64,000 nt of DNA, taken from contig CAXXPS010000003.1 of NCBI GenBank assembly GCA_963669415.2, positions 124,001 to 188,000 on the forward strand. Direction: 5' to 3'. Positions 1 to 8,345 of the stretch are shown here, piece by piece; within the stretch, counting starts at the first letter, position 1, and each line of letters begins with the position of its first letter. A model generated the notes under the pieces. That model did not search any database. It saw only the letters and a list, made by a program, of their open reading frames with translations, and was not told the origin of the DNA. Source of the stretch: JAWKWH01 sp963669415 (GTDB taxonomy: Bacteria; Pseudomonadota; Alphaproteobacteria; Rhizobiales; Rhizobiaceae). The position numbers were made by a program, and so were the translations under genes.

Positions 1-71
1 TGAAATTCAAGGGCCGCATTCAACGGGAAGACTGGGTTAGCCAGGCCAAGAAACTGGCGAAAGGCAAATAG
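1..71 (+). CDS. C-terminal end of an unidentified protein (partial)
   Basis: The window opens inside a reading frame in the phase starting at base 3. It encodes about 22 residues rich in Lys and Arg and ends with a TAG stop at 69-71. A strong intrinsic terminator follows 24 bases later, which supports this being a real gene end. The fragment is too short to assign a family. Confidence 0.5.
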   Translation, partial: KFKGRIQREDWVSQAKKLAKGK

Positions 72-94
72 CTACCACGAACCTTGGGAGTGAA

Positions 95-130
95 CGGCAG
101 CGCGGATAGATCGCGCTGCCGATTTTTTTA
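95..130 (+). terminator. Rho-independent terminator of the upstream gene
   Basis: A 10-bp perfect stem (95-104 with 112-121) encloses a 7-base loop and is followed by seven consecutive T residues at 123-129. It closes the transcription unit entering from the left. The remaining bases up to about 370 hold no gene I can support. Confidence 0.85.
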
Positions 131-370
131 ATTGGCGCACCGTTGCGGCAGGTCGCATTTCCTACAGCAATCGCTTGAGGCAATTGAAAGTATTGTCGGC
201 GAAGCCGGTCTTTCGGACCAGATGGCCTGAAATGGGGAGAAAAGCGTGTCGGGCGATGCCCAACTGATCGATTGCGAACGTTTCGTTCGCACCGCTTCTT
301 CGAAACCCGCAAGAATGCCGAGATTTCCAAGGGGGATATCTCGCTGTTCGTCAATGCTGGAATCCTGCAA

Positions 371-1918
371 ATGAGCGAACGCAGAAGGCGCGGCGGCCGG
401 CGCAGCGGGGGACGCGAAGCATCCAAGGCAAGCGATGTAATTCCGCAATTACCGCGCCGCAATGTTGTCTCTCCGTGGGCGCCGATGGCGCTGTTGTCAG
501 AAGAGCAGATCGAGGCGATTCACGAAGCTTCGATGCATATTCTGGAGAATCTTGGCATTGAGATGATGAGCGCAAGCGCCTGCGACCTTTATGAAAAGGC
601 TGGCGCGAATGTCGATCATGACTCGATGACCGTCCGGATTGATCGGGGGATGGTGGAGGAGGCGCTGCAAACTGCGCCGGCAAGCAATACTCTGACCCCC
701 CGGAATAAAGCCAACCGGATTACGCTTGGCGGCAACCACATCAACTTTACGCTGGTTGCAGGACCGCCCAATGTTCACGATTTCGAACGTGGACGGCGGG
801 CAGGCAACCATCAGGACTACTGCGACTTCACGCGGCTGGCACAACATTTCAATGCCATTCACATGCTTGGCAACCAGGTTTGCGCGCCAATCGAACTGCC
901 GGCCAATTCGCGCCATCTGGACACCTACCTTACCAATGCCACGTTGAGCGACAAATGCTTCAATGTGTCGGCGATCGGGCGGGGAAGGGCGCTTGACGGC
1001 ATCAAGATGATGGCGCTTTCGCGGGGAGTATCTTTGGATGAACTGGCGCGCGATCCAGGCGTAGCCACGGTAATTTCAGTCAACAGTCCGCGCCGGTTTG
1101 ACGAAGCGATGGCAGACGGGATGATGACGATGGCCGAATACGGCCAGACGACGATTGTCACACCATTCACTTTAATGGGGGCGATGAGCCCGGTTACTTT
1201 GGCTGGCGCCTTGGCGCAGCAGAATGCCGAAGCTCTGTTCGGTGTTACGCTGACGCAACTGGTCAATCCCGGCGCGCCAGTAATGTATGGCGCATTTACG
1301 TCCAATGTCGACATGCGGTCAGGCGCGCCGGCCTTCGGGACGCCGGAGAATAGCAAAGCCAATATCGCAAGCGGGCAATTGGCGCGGCGGTACAATCTTC
1401 CATACCGAACAACGCCGGGGTCGGCTTCAAACGCTGCCGATGCGCAAGGCGCCTATGAAACCATGATGGCGCTATGGGGTGCGGTGCTGGGTCACGGTAA
1501 TCTGGTCTATCACGGTGCAGGCTGGCAGGAGGGCGGACTGACCGCATCGTATGAGAAGTTCATTTTGGACATCGAAATGATCCAGCACATGCTGGAATTT
1601 CTGACACCGATTGAAGTCAATGAAGGTGAGCTGGCACTGGACGCATTGGCCGGTGTGCCGACGGGCGGTCATTTTTTCGGAGAAGCACACACGTTGGAGC
1701 GCTACGAGAAGGCATTTTACCAGCCGCTTTTGTCCAACTGGCAGAACTTCGAAGCCTGGCAGGAATCCGGCGCCCTTGATGCTACTCAAAGAGCGACGCA
1801 GCTCTGGAAAAAGGCATTGGAAGAATATGAAGAGCCAAAACCTGACGCGGCTATCCGCGAAGCGCTTGACGAGTATGTCGCCAGACGCAGGCAGGAGATA
1901 GGCGACGGCGAGCCTTAA
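371..1918 (+). CDS. Trimethylamine methyltransferase (MttB) superfamily protein
   Basis: A 515-residue protein with the Arg/Gly-rich start (MSERRRRGGRR) usual in bacterial MttB-family proteins, followed by the family body. Known members demethylate quaternary amines and pass the methyl group to a corrinoid protein. This gene reads through without an in-frame amber codon, so it is of the non-pyrrolysine kind, whose characterised members use substrates such as glycine betaine. I chose ATG 371 because family similarity begins there; an upstream in-frame start at 272 would add 33 unconvincing residues, and neither start has a strong ribosome binding site. No corrinoid protein or reductive activase lies nearby, so substrate and methyl acceptor are unknown. 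Its stop overlaps the end of the convergent MarR-GNAT gene. Confidence 0.85.
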   Translation: MSERRRRGGRRSGGREASKASDVIPQLPRRNVVSPWAPMALLSEEQIEAIHEASMHILENLGIEMMSASACDLYEKAGANVDHDSMTVRIDRGMVEEALQTAPASNTLTPRNKANRITLGGNHINFTLVAGPPNVHDFERGRRAGNHQDYCDFTRLAQHFNAIHMLGNQVCAPIELPANSRHLDTYLTNATLSDKCFNVSAIGRGRALDGIKMMALSRGVSLDELARDPGVATVISVNSPRRFDEAMADGMMTMAEYGQTTIVTPFTLMGAMSPVTLAGALAQQNAEALFGVTLTQLVNPGAPVMYGAFTSNVDMRSGAPAFGTPENSKANIASGQLARRYNLPYRTTPGSASNAADAQGAYETMMALWGAVLGHGNLVYHGAGWQEGGLTASYEKFILDIEMIQHMLEFLTPIEVNEGELALDALAGVPTGGHFFGEAHTLERYEKAFYQPLLSNWQNFEAWQESGALDATQRATQLWKKALEEYEEPKPDAAIREALDEYVARRRQEIGDGEP

Positions 1919-2847
1919 GACTTATCTAGATCCAATTCCCAGTTCTGACCAACGAGGTCGACGCCGAAACTGTGATGCGGTTCTTCGGCTACGAGCTTAA
2001 ATCCCGCGGCCTGGTAAATCTTCAGTGCGGAAACAAGAACGTCGTTTGTCCATAGCACCAACTGCTTGTAGCCACATTTGCGGGTGAAACGGATACACTC
2101 TTCCACCAGCCGGCCGCCGATACCAAGGCCGCGGGCCGCAGGTTCCACATACAAAAGCCGCAGTTTGGCAGTCTCATCGTCCTGACGAACCGCAAATATG
2201 GAGCCGACAACCTCGCCATCGCGTTCTGCGATCCAACACCGCTCTCGCCTTGGATCGAAGTTATCGGCAAAGTCTGCGAGGATGCGGCCGACAAGCGCTT
2301 CAAAGGTCCAGTCAAAGCCATGCTCCTGTGAGTACAAAACACCGTGGCGATGCGTTATCCAGCCCATATCGCCCGGTTCGGGATTGCGGATAACGTAACT
2401 CTTGTCCTGCTTGCGCTGGCCTAAAAGGCCTTGAATGCGCTGCATCGAGCCGACCACCTGCCGCCTTTCGGGCTCGCTGAGCGGTGTCAACAACGAGGCG
2501 ACACCCTTGGCGGTAACAGCCTGCAACTCGTTGAATTCGGTGCGACCGTCCGGCGAGAGTGCCAGGATTAGGCGTTTGGCGTTCATGCCGTCAGGCTTTC
2601 GCTCCACCAGCCCTTCAGATTCCAGTTTTGCGATCTGGCGGCTCAGATATCCGGGATCAACCTGAAGCGCATCACTCAGATCAGCAGCGGAAATGTTGGT
2701 TCCGTGAGCGAGTTCATAAAGAATCCGCGCCTGGGGCAGTGAAAAGCGTGTTGACGGCAGGTGACTGTTTAGCGCGCCGATGAGCCTTGTGTGAAAACGG
2801 TTGAATTGCCGGACGGCCGAGACCTGATCGTCAACAGACATGTGCAT
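1915..2847 (-). CDS. MarR-family HTH / GNAT N-acetyltransferase fusion
   Basis: A two-domain protein of about 310 residues. The first ~140 residues form a winged-helix MarR domain (recognition region near the pattern AADLSDALQVDPGYLSRQI). The second half is a GNAT acetyltransferase with the acetyl-CoA loop as ARGLGIGGRLV. Such fusions are common in alphaproteobacteria and are thought to combine DNA binding with small-molecule acetylation, but few have been characterised. The start could be ATG 2847 or ATG 2841; upstream codons give an unlikely hydrophobic extension. It is convergent with mttB, with overlapping stops, and is followed upstream by the enolase-family gene in the same orientation. 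Target unknown. Confidence 0.85.
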   Translation of the reverse strand: MHMSVDDQVSAVRQFNRFHTRLIGALNSHLPSTRFSLPQARILYELAHGTNISAADLSDALQVDPGYLSRQIAKLESEGLVERKPDGMNAKRLILALSPDGRTEFNELQAVTAKGVASLLTPLSEPERRQVVGSMQRIQGLLGQRKQDKSYVIRNPEPGDMGWITHRHGVLYSQEHGFDWTFEALVGRILADFADNFDPRRERCWIAERDGEVVGSIFAVRQDDETAKLRLLYVEPAARGLGIGGRLVEECIRFTRKCGYKQLVLWTNDVLVSALKIYQAAGFKLVAEEPHHSFGVDLVGQNWELDLDKS

Positions 2848-2943
2848 TCCATATATTGCCGGTATCAACAAAGATGTTGCTAAAAGCAACATACATCAAA
2901 TTACGATTTTTGGGAAGGCGAGCTGCTGCAGCAAGGTCAGCTG

Positions 2944-4065
2944 CTATTGGTAGGTTGCGGTGGTGTAGTGGGCCAGTTTGTCAGAATCCGGCCTGACACC
3001 AAGCCCTGGCGATGCGGGAACGTGCACAAGCCCTTCGCGAACGGGGAACGGTTCAGCCAGAATGTCTTCTTCGGCGTAGTAGGTTGCCATGTAAAATTCG
3101 CAGCCGAGCTTCAGATCGGGTACTGCCGCCATCAGGTGGGAGCCGGCAGCATGGGCAATTCCGGTCTCGAACATGCACCCGCCATAGACCTCAATTCCGG
3201 CTGCACGGGCTATGGCCGCTACCTCAATGGCGCGCCGGATACCCCCTGACTTCATGATCTTCAAGGAATAGATATCGGCAATTCGCGTGTGCGCACCTTC
3301 CAGCGCCTGGCGCGGATCAAACACGCTTTCGTCTGCCATGATGGGAACATCCACCGCCCGCGTAATTTCCGCCATTGCGGCGCGCTCGTTCATTTTCACC
3401 GGCTGCTCTACGAAAGTGGGCCGGAAAGGTTCGAGATCGCGGATACGACGGATCGCGTCATAGGCGGGAAGCCCCTGATTATAGTCGATGCGAATGTCAA
3501 TTTCATCGCCATAAAGTGCGCGTAGTCTTTCAACGCGCATGACATCGAACGAGTGTTTGCTGAAGCCCGTTTTTATTTTGAACAATCGCACGCCATCTGC
3601 CCACATTGCGGCGATATCCTCCAAATCGGCATCGAAATCCGGATTGGCGATAGAAAAGCTCATTGGGATTACGCTGCGATGGCGGCCGCCAACCACTTCG
3701 GCAATCGGCAGACCGGTGATTTGACCGGTGATATCGAGAAGTGCGGTTTCCAGCGCGGCCTTGGCCTCGTTGTGCCCCACGAGTAACCGATTAGCCATTG
3801 CCAGGTGAACTTCGACCTGGACCGGGTCACCGCCGATCAGGTGGGGACGCAGATAGCGATCCAGCGCAGCGGCATTGGCTTCAGCGGTTCCGGTAAAAAC
3901 CGGCCAGGGGGATGCTTCGCCCCAGCCGGTGATCCCCGTATCGGTGACTATTTCGAGCAACACCGCATTGATTGCGGCAACATCGCCGCTGCCATGTGAA
4001 TGAACGGCTTTGGCAGGGATGGACACCGTGTGAACACGGATGAGTTCTATTTTGTGATCGCCCAT
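2944..4065 (-). CDS. Mandelate racemase/muconate lactonizing enzyme family protein
   Basis: An enolase-superfamily member of 373 residues. Lys163-x-Lys165 (FKIKTG), metal ligands Asp194, Glu220 (VEQP) and Asp245 (ADES), and a second catalytic lysine at about 269 (SLKIMKSGG) place it in the muconate-lactonizing subgroup, which includes cycloisomerases, racemases/epimerases and o-succinylbenzoate synthases. It starts 16 bases after the ThDP-enzyme stop and is probably co-transcribed with it. The substrate cannot be read from the sequence; the neighbours (ThDP decarboxylase-like enzyme, aldehyde dehydrogenase, GntR regulator) suggest an acid that is isomerised, cleaved to an aldehyde and oxidised. 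ATG 4065 fits the family start; ATG 4119 would add 18 residues overlapping the upstream gene. Confidence 0.85.
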   Translation of the reverse strand: MGDHKIELIRVHTVSIPAKAVHSHGSGDVAAINAVLLEIVTDTGITGWGEASPWPVFTGTAEANAAALDRYLRPHLIGGDPVQVEVHLAMANRLLVGHNEAKAALETALLDITGQITGLPIAEVVGGRHRSVIPMSFSIANPDFDADLEDIAAMWADGVRLFKIKTGFSKHSFDVMRVERLRALYGDEIDIRIDYNQGLPAYDAIRRIRDLEPFRPTFVEQPVKMNERAAMAEITRAVDVPIMADESVFDPRQALEGAHTRIADIYSLKIMKSGGIRRAIEVAAIARAAGIEVYGGCMFETGIAHAAGSHLMAAVPDLKLGCEFYMATYYAEEDILAEPFPVREGLVHVPASPGLGVRPDSDKLAHYTTATYQ

Positions 4066-4081
4066 TGACCGATCTCCGATA

Positions 4082-5785
4082 TCAGGCAATCCACTCACTA
4101 ACCGGCGCGGCGGCCTCATTCAACGGTTGGCTGATAATGTCAACCAATGTCGGTCCATCGTGTTCAATGGCCTGCTTCAGCACAGATTGGAGTGTCTCCG
4201 GGTCTTCGACCTTCCATGACTTGACGCCGAAGGCCGAGGCAACCGCTGCGTGGTCGGTCCGATTGAAGTCGACTGAAAAGTAACGCTCGTCAAATGCGGA
4301 ACGCTGCCCGGCCTTGATCCAGCCGTAGACCGCATTGGAGAAAACGATGAACGTGATTGGCATCTTCCTTCGGACTGCGGTCTCCAATTCACCGCAGGTG
4401 AAACCGAAACTGCCATCCCCCATCAGAGCGACAACCTTTTTGCCGGGTGCGCCAATGTGTGCACCCATGGCGGCCGAAAGCGAGTAGCCAAGTGCACCAT
4501 GAGCCCGGTTGGAAAACAACGTCCGGCCGGTAGTGCGTATTTCATAGAACGCCGAAAGATAGGGACAAGGCGTTCCCGGATCGCCGACAATGATCGCATC
4601 GTCGTCGAGTACCGAACGCAATGCAGCAATGGTTCTTTCCGGTTTGATTGGTGTATCAGCGCTTGCGGCCAGGGAATTGAAAGCCTTCCATTTTTTCTCT
4701 TTTGCCTTTGCAACAGCGGTCGCGCCATCGAAACGATGTACCGTGCCTCTAATCGCCAATTCAGCGTTGAAGGCGGCCATCGCCAAGCGCGCATCAGAGA
4801 CAACAGCGACTTCAGTTTTGTAGGAGGCAGAGATGACTTCGGGATCGCTATCAATGTGGACAATGCGGGTGTCCTTGTCCGGGTAGCGCCAAAGTTCGGT
4901 GGTCACCGAACCCGCCCGGCAACCGATGAACACAACGAGGTCTGCCTGCTGAACCAGTTCGCGTGTTGCGGGCACGCCGCCATTGGAACCCACAACGCCG
5001 ACGCAGTTGGGATGCGTTTCGGCCATCGTGCCTTGTCCGGATATCGTCGTGGCGACGGCTATATCAAGAGCTTCCACAAACGCTGCGAATTCCTGCTCTC
5101 CGCGTGCAAGTACGATGCCGCCGCCGACAATGATAACCGGGAATTTCGCAGACAGGATCGCGTCCAGCGCCGAACGGATAGCTTCCGGATCGGCGCCGGT
5201 GGGGTAAGCTGGCCAGGTTGTGTGATTGGCGTCAGCCCAAATCTGTTCGGGGTCGGCGGGGCCGCGTTGGACATCGATGGGAAATCCCAGATGTGCCGAA
5301 CCTGGCCGTCCGGTGGTCATTTTTCGGAATGCGGTCCTTACCGTGTCCGGAACAGCATCGGAGTGCTGGATCACGGTGTTGAACTTTGTCAGCGGCCGCA
5401 TCAGTCCTTCCTGATCCAGTTCAGTCAGGGGGTAGTGACCGCGAGATCTGGTGCCAACGTCGGATGTAATGGCCAGGATGGGAATTGAAGACTCATCGGC
5501 TTCAACCAAGCCCGGGAGGATATAAGTCGCTCCACCTCCGGAAGGCCCCTCGCACACACCGACTTTGCCAGTGACCCTGGCGTACCCGTCTGCCATGTAG
5601 GCGGCGCAGCGCTCATCGCGCGTCAGGATGTGGTCGATATCATGATCAAGGCGATAAAGCGCGTCGTAGAACGGCAACGTTGTATCACCGCAGAGACCGA
5701 AAATGTGCTTCACGCCATGGGCTTCCAGCATCCGCACCATCGCTTCGGCGCCGGTCATTTGATTGGTTTGATTGCGTTCCTGCAT
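4082..5785 (-). CDS. Thiamine pyrophosphate-dependent enzyme, acetolactate synthase/decarboxylase-like
   Basis: About 567 residues with the three ThDP-enzyme domains: an N-terminal pyrimidine-binding domain with the catalytic Glu in RDERCAAYMADGYAR, a central domain, and a C-terminal diphosphate-binding domain starting at GDGSFGF with the Asn ligand about 27 residues on (FIVFSN). The family includes acetolactate synthase, benzoylformate decarboxylase and sulfoacetaldehyde acetyltransferase. No small regulatory subunit lies next to it, which argues against biosynthetic acetolactate synthase. ATG 5785 is preceded by AGGAAG at a good distance; the longer frame to 5971 runs into the divergent GntR gene. 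It is the first gene of a probable two-gene operon with the MR/MLE gene. Exact reaction unknown. Confidence 0.8.
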   Translation of the reverse strand: MQERNQTNQMTGAEAMVRMLEAHGVKHIFGLCGDTTLPFYDALYRLDHDIDHILTRDERCAAYMADGYARVTGKVGVCEGPSGGGATYILPGLVEADESSIPILAITSDVGTRSRGHYPLTELDQEGLMRPLTKFNTVIQHSDAVPDTVRTAFRKMTTGRPGSAHLGFPIDVQRGPADPEQIWADANHTTWPAYPTGADPEAIRSALDAILSAKFPVIIVGGGIVLARGEQEFAAFVEALDIAVATTISGQGTMAETHPNCVGVVGSNGGVPATRELVQQADLVVFIGCRAGSVTTELWRYPDKDTRIVHIDSDPEVISASYKTEVAVVSDARLAMAAFNAELAIRGTVHRFDGATAVAKAKEKKWKAFNSLAASADTPIKPERTIAALRSVLDDDAIIVGDPGTPCPYLSAFYEIRTTGRTLFSNRAHGALGYSLSAAMGAHIGAPGKKVVALMGDGSFGFTCGELETAVRRKMPITFIVFSNAVYGWIKAGQRSAFDERYFSVDFNRTDHAAVASAFGVKSWKVEDPETLQSVLKQAIEHDGPTLVDIISQPLNEAAAPVSEWIA

Positions 5786-5825
5786 GACTTCCTGCGTTTC
5801 TTCGCCTGAATGTATTGAAAAAATT

Positions 5826-5849
5826 ATTGTACGCAAAGCTGTATACAAT
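5826..5849. promoter_or_regulatory. Candidate GntR (FCD-type) operator pair
   Basis: Two copies of a TTGTATACAA-like motif lie in the divergent intergenic region: TTGTACGCAA at 5827-5836 and CTGTATACAA at 5839-5848. The outer bases also make an inverted repeat (ATTGTA...TACAAT). This form is typical of VanR/FCD-type GntR operators, and it sits just upstream of the ThDP enzyme start and 109 bases before the gntR start, so the regulator probably controls both directions. Confidence 0.6.
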
Positions 5850-5957
5850 TCAGCATGCATGGTCAATTGGAACATTTCGGTCCATAGTGGTGATGATAAA
5901 TTGGAGACCGCTTGTCTATCGACGGTTAGACATGGTTTTGAGGGTAACCGGCGTAGC

Positions 5958-6638
5958 ATGACATTGAACAAAAGCAGTGTTGATAGAATTTATGACCAGG
6001 TTCGCGCGATGGCGACGAATTTCGAGTTCAAGCCTGGGGAGCGGATCAACGAAGGCGATCTTGCGAAGAAACTTGGTACCAGCCGGACTCCGCTGCGCGA
6101 GGCATTAAACCGGTTGGTTGCCGAGGGGTTTCTGACATTCCAGAACGGCCGGGGTTTTTTCTGCCGTTCACTCGACCCAGCGCAGATATTAGCGCTCTAC
6201 GAAGCACGGCAAGCGATTGAGTGTGAGGCACTGCGGTTGGCCGTGGAACGGGCCAGCGACGAAGAAATCCAATCAGTACTGGCTTTCCTCAATGAAACGG
6301 AACCGGCCTATTCCAGTTCTTCGACACCGAGGGAATTGGTCGAGTTGGACGAGGCATTTCACCTGCGGATCGTAAAAATGTCCGGAAACAGCGAATTGGA
6401 GCAACTGCTTGCAAATGTGAACGCCAAGATCCGCTATGTGCGCTGGATCGACATGGGCGAGCGGCGCGGTATCACCCCGGCTGCGCATGTGCGGATAACC
6501 GAGGCGTTGAAAGCGCGGGACGCCGAAAGGGCAGTCGCGGAATTGCGCGATCACATTGGCAAACGCAGAGAAGAGGCGACCGAAGCGGTCCGCATCGCCT
6601 ATTCCCAGCTTTATGTACCGGCCGCCAGTGCCGGTTGA
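5958..6638 (+). CDS. GntR-family transcriptional regulator (FCD domain)
   Basis: A 226-residue regulator. Residues ~5-75 are the GntR winged helix, with the signature LAKKLGTSRTPLREALNRL. The remainder is an all-helical FCD ligand domain with the acidic/His metal-ligand pattern (ELDEAFHLRI, then AAHVRITEAL). Such proteins usually repress operons for organic or sugar acids and are released by a pathway acid. It is divergent from the ThDP and MR/MLE genes and convergent with the aldehyde dehydrogenase, with two matching operators at 5826-5849. ATG 5958 is chosen because the HTH begins soon after; the reading frame is open further upstream, but that would run into the operators. Confidence 0.88.
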   Translation: MTLNKSSVDRIYDQVRAMATNFEFKPGERINEGDLAKKLGTSRTPLREALNRLVAEGFLTFQNGRGFFCRSLDPAQILALYEARQAIECEALRLAVERASDEEIQSVLAFLNETEPAYSSSSTPRELVELDEAFHLRIVKMSGNSELEQLLANVNAKIRYVRWIDMGERRGITPAAHVRITEALKARDAERAVAELRDHIGKRREEATEAVRIAYSQLYVPAASAG

Positions 6639-6650
6639 ACAACCAGCGTT

Positions 6651-8108
6651 CTACTCTGCAGCTTCGGCAGTTTCCGGAGTCCAGCCACTGATCGATTTGA
6701 CCTCAAGGAAATCTTCAAGCCCCCACACGCCACCTTCGCGGCCGTTGCCAGACTGTTTGTAGCCGCCGAAAGGTGCGCCGGCCCCTCGGGACTTTCCATT
6801 CATCTCCACCATGCCGGAGCGGAGGCGTCGGGCCACGCGATTGGCGCGTTCCGGATCCTGGCTCTGGACATAATTTGTCAGACCATAAACCGTGTCATTG
6901 GCAATTGAGATCGCTTCCTCTTCGTCATCGAACGGAATGATCGACAATACGGGTCCAAATATCTCCTGCCTGGCGATGGTCATGTCGTTGTTGACATCGG
7001 CAAATACGGTCGGGCGAACGAAATAGCCGCGGTTGAGCCCTTCGGGCCGGCCAAGTCCGCCGGCAACAAGGCGCGCGCCTTCCTTGATACCCTGATCAAT
7101 CAGGTCCTGGATCTTGTTGAATTGAAGTTCCGATACGACCGGTCCGATATGGCGGCCTTCTTTTGACGCGATATCCACTGAAGTTGTCTTCGCCGTCTCC
7201 GCCGCGATGTCGATGGCGTCGTCATATCTTGAGCGGTGCACCAGCATGCGGGTTGGCGCATTGCAGGATTGGCCGGTGTTGTCAAAGCAATGTCTTGCCC
7301 CACGTTTGACGGCCTTCTCATCGGCATCTGCAAAGATGATGTTTGCGCCCTTTCCACCGAGCTCGAGACTTGCCCGCTTGATCGTATCGGCAGCATTTTT
7401 CGAGATCGCGGTTCCGGCCCGGGTAGAGCCGGTAAACGAAATCATGTCTACATCTCGATGGCCTGAAATGTGCGTACCGACACCTGCGCCGTCACCGTTG
7501 ACCATGTTATAGACACCTGCCGGCAGGCCCGCTTCGTCTATTATCTCAGAAAACAGGACTGACGACATCGGCGCGATTTCCGAGGGTTTCAGAACCATCG
7601 TGCAACCGGCCGCAAGCGCCGGGATCACTTTTAACGTGACCTGGTTCATTGGCCAGTTCCAGGGCGTAATCAGGCCGCAGACGCCGATCGGTTCATGCCG
7701 GATCAAATCATTGGGTGCATGCGGGCCCAATGGCCGCTCAAACTCGAACTTTTCGAACGCCCGGATGAAATTACGGATATGCCAGGCGCCCGCGCCAGCC
7801 TGTGCCGATTTGGCCATATCGATCGGTGCGCCCATTTCTTGTGAAATGGCGGCGCCCATCTCGTCGTTACGCCGCTCATAGACATCAGCGATCTTTTTAA
7901 GGTAGCCGAGTCGTTCTTCCTTTGAAGTCTGGCTCCAACCGTCAAACGCCTTGCGAGCGGCCGCTACCGCTGCATCGGTGTCAGCTTTCGTTCCCAGGGA
8001 AATCACGGCAAACGGCTCTTCGTTTGAAGGATCAATAACCTCAAGATCATTTTGACTGGATGGCTCGACCCATTTTCCGTCAATGTAAAAGCTGCGAGCT
8101 TCCTTCAT
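6651..8108 (-). CDS. NAD(P)-dependent aldehyde dehydrogenase family protein
   Basis: A full-length 485-residue aldehyde dehydrogenase. It shows the cofactor loop FTGSTRAG, general base Glu249 in ELGGKG and catalytic Cys282 in NTGQSCNAPTR. It would oxidise an aldehyde to the acid with NAD(P)+; the substrate is not evident. It could serve the upstream MR/MLE-ThDP pathway (a ThDP decarboxylase yields an aldehyde) or the semialdehyde formed at the end of the pyrimidine pathway on its other side. It lacks the CoA-acylating MmsA look. The gene is convergent with gntR (12-base gap) and divergent from preT. Start ATG 8108 (MKEARSFYIDGKW) matches the usual N-terminus. Confidence 0.88.
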   Translation of the reverse strand: MKEARSFYIDGKWVEPSSQNDLEVIDPSNEEPFAVISLGTKADTDAAVAAARKAFDGWSQTSKEERLGYLKKIADVYERRNDEMGAAISQEMGAPIDMAKSAQAGAGAWHIRNFIRAFEKFEFERPLGPHAPNDLIRHEPIGVCGLITPWNWPMNQVTLKVIPALAAGCTMVLKPSEIAPMSSVLFSEIIDEAGLPAGVYNMVNGDGAGVGTHISGHRDVDMISFTGSTRAGTAISKNAADTIKRASLELGGKGANIIFADADEKAVKRGARHCFDNTGQSCNAPTRMLVHRSRYDDAIDIAAETAKTTSVDIASKEGRHIGPVVSELQFNKIQDLIDQGIKEGARLVAGGLGRPEGLNRGYFVRPTVFADVNNDMTIARQEIFGPVLSIIPFDDEEEAISIANDTVYGLTNYVQSQDPERANRVARRLRSGMVEMNGKSRGAGAPFGGYKQSGNGREGGVWGLEDFLEVKSISGWTPETAEAAE

Positions 8109-8275
8109 GGCGAATTTCCTCGATTTGGGATTTGATCAAAAATTTGGTGCTGGCGCCTAACAACCGCAAAGGTCTTGAGCAGTCAAGAAGCCAATGAGCT
8201 AACTGGCGGCGCTGCCCTTACACCGCCAGAAATACGACCCCAAGGGGTGTTGGCCGTTTTGCCAAACAAATTTTT

Positions 8276-8291
8276 TTGACCAATTGATAAA
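8276..8291. promoter_or_regulatory. RutR-box-like operator upstream of preTA
   Basis: TTGACCA-AT-TGATAAA: the left arm matches the known E. coli RutR box (TTGACCAnnTGGTCAA) exactly and the right arm differs at two positions. It lies 55 bases upstream of the preT start, between the divergent aldehyde dehydrogenase and preT. Two RutR-type genes lie 4-6 kb downstream. Confidence 0.6.
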
Positions 8292-8345
8292 AAAATTTCC
8301 GGTGGTATAGTGAGTGCTACCAAAATGGCATTCGGGAGGAGAAGA

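Noticed and set aside
371..1918. Pyrrolysine-type trimethylamine methyltransferase
   Set aside because: There is no in-frame TAG codon, and no pyl or corrinoid genes lie nearby.
4457..5488. A 343-codon open frame antisense to the ThDP enzyme gene
   Set aside because: Its composition (many Arg, Cys and His) is that of a shadow frame, and the ThDP enzyme on the other strand is certain.
2944..8108. Naming the cluster a mandelate pathway (mdlA-mdlC-mdlD)
   Set aside because: The MR/MLE protein has the lysine pattern of the MLE subgroup, not the mandelate racemase Lys/His pair, and no mandelate dehydrogenase is present.
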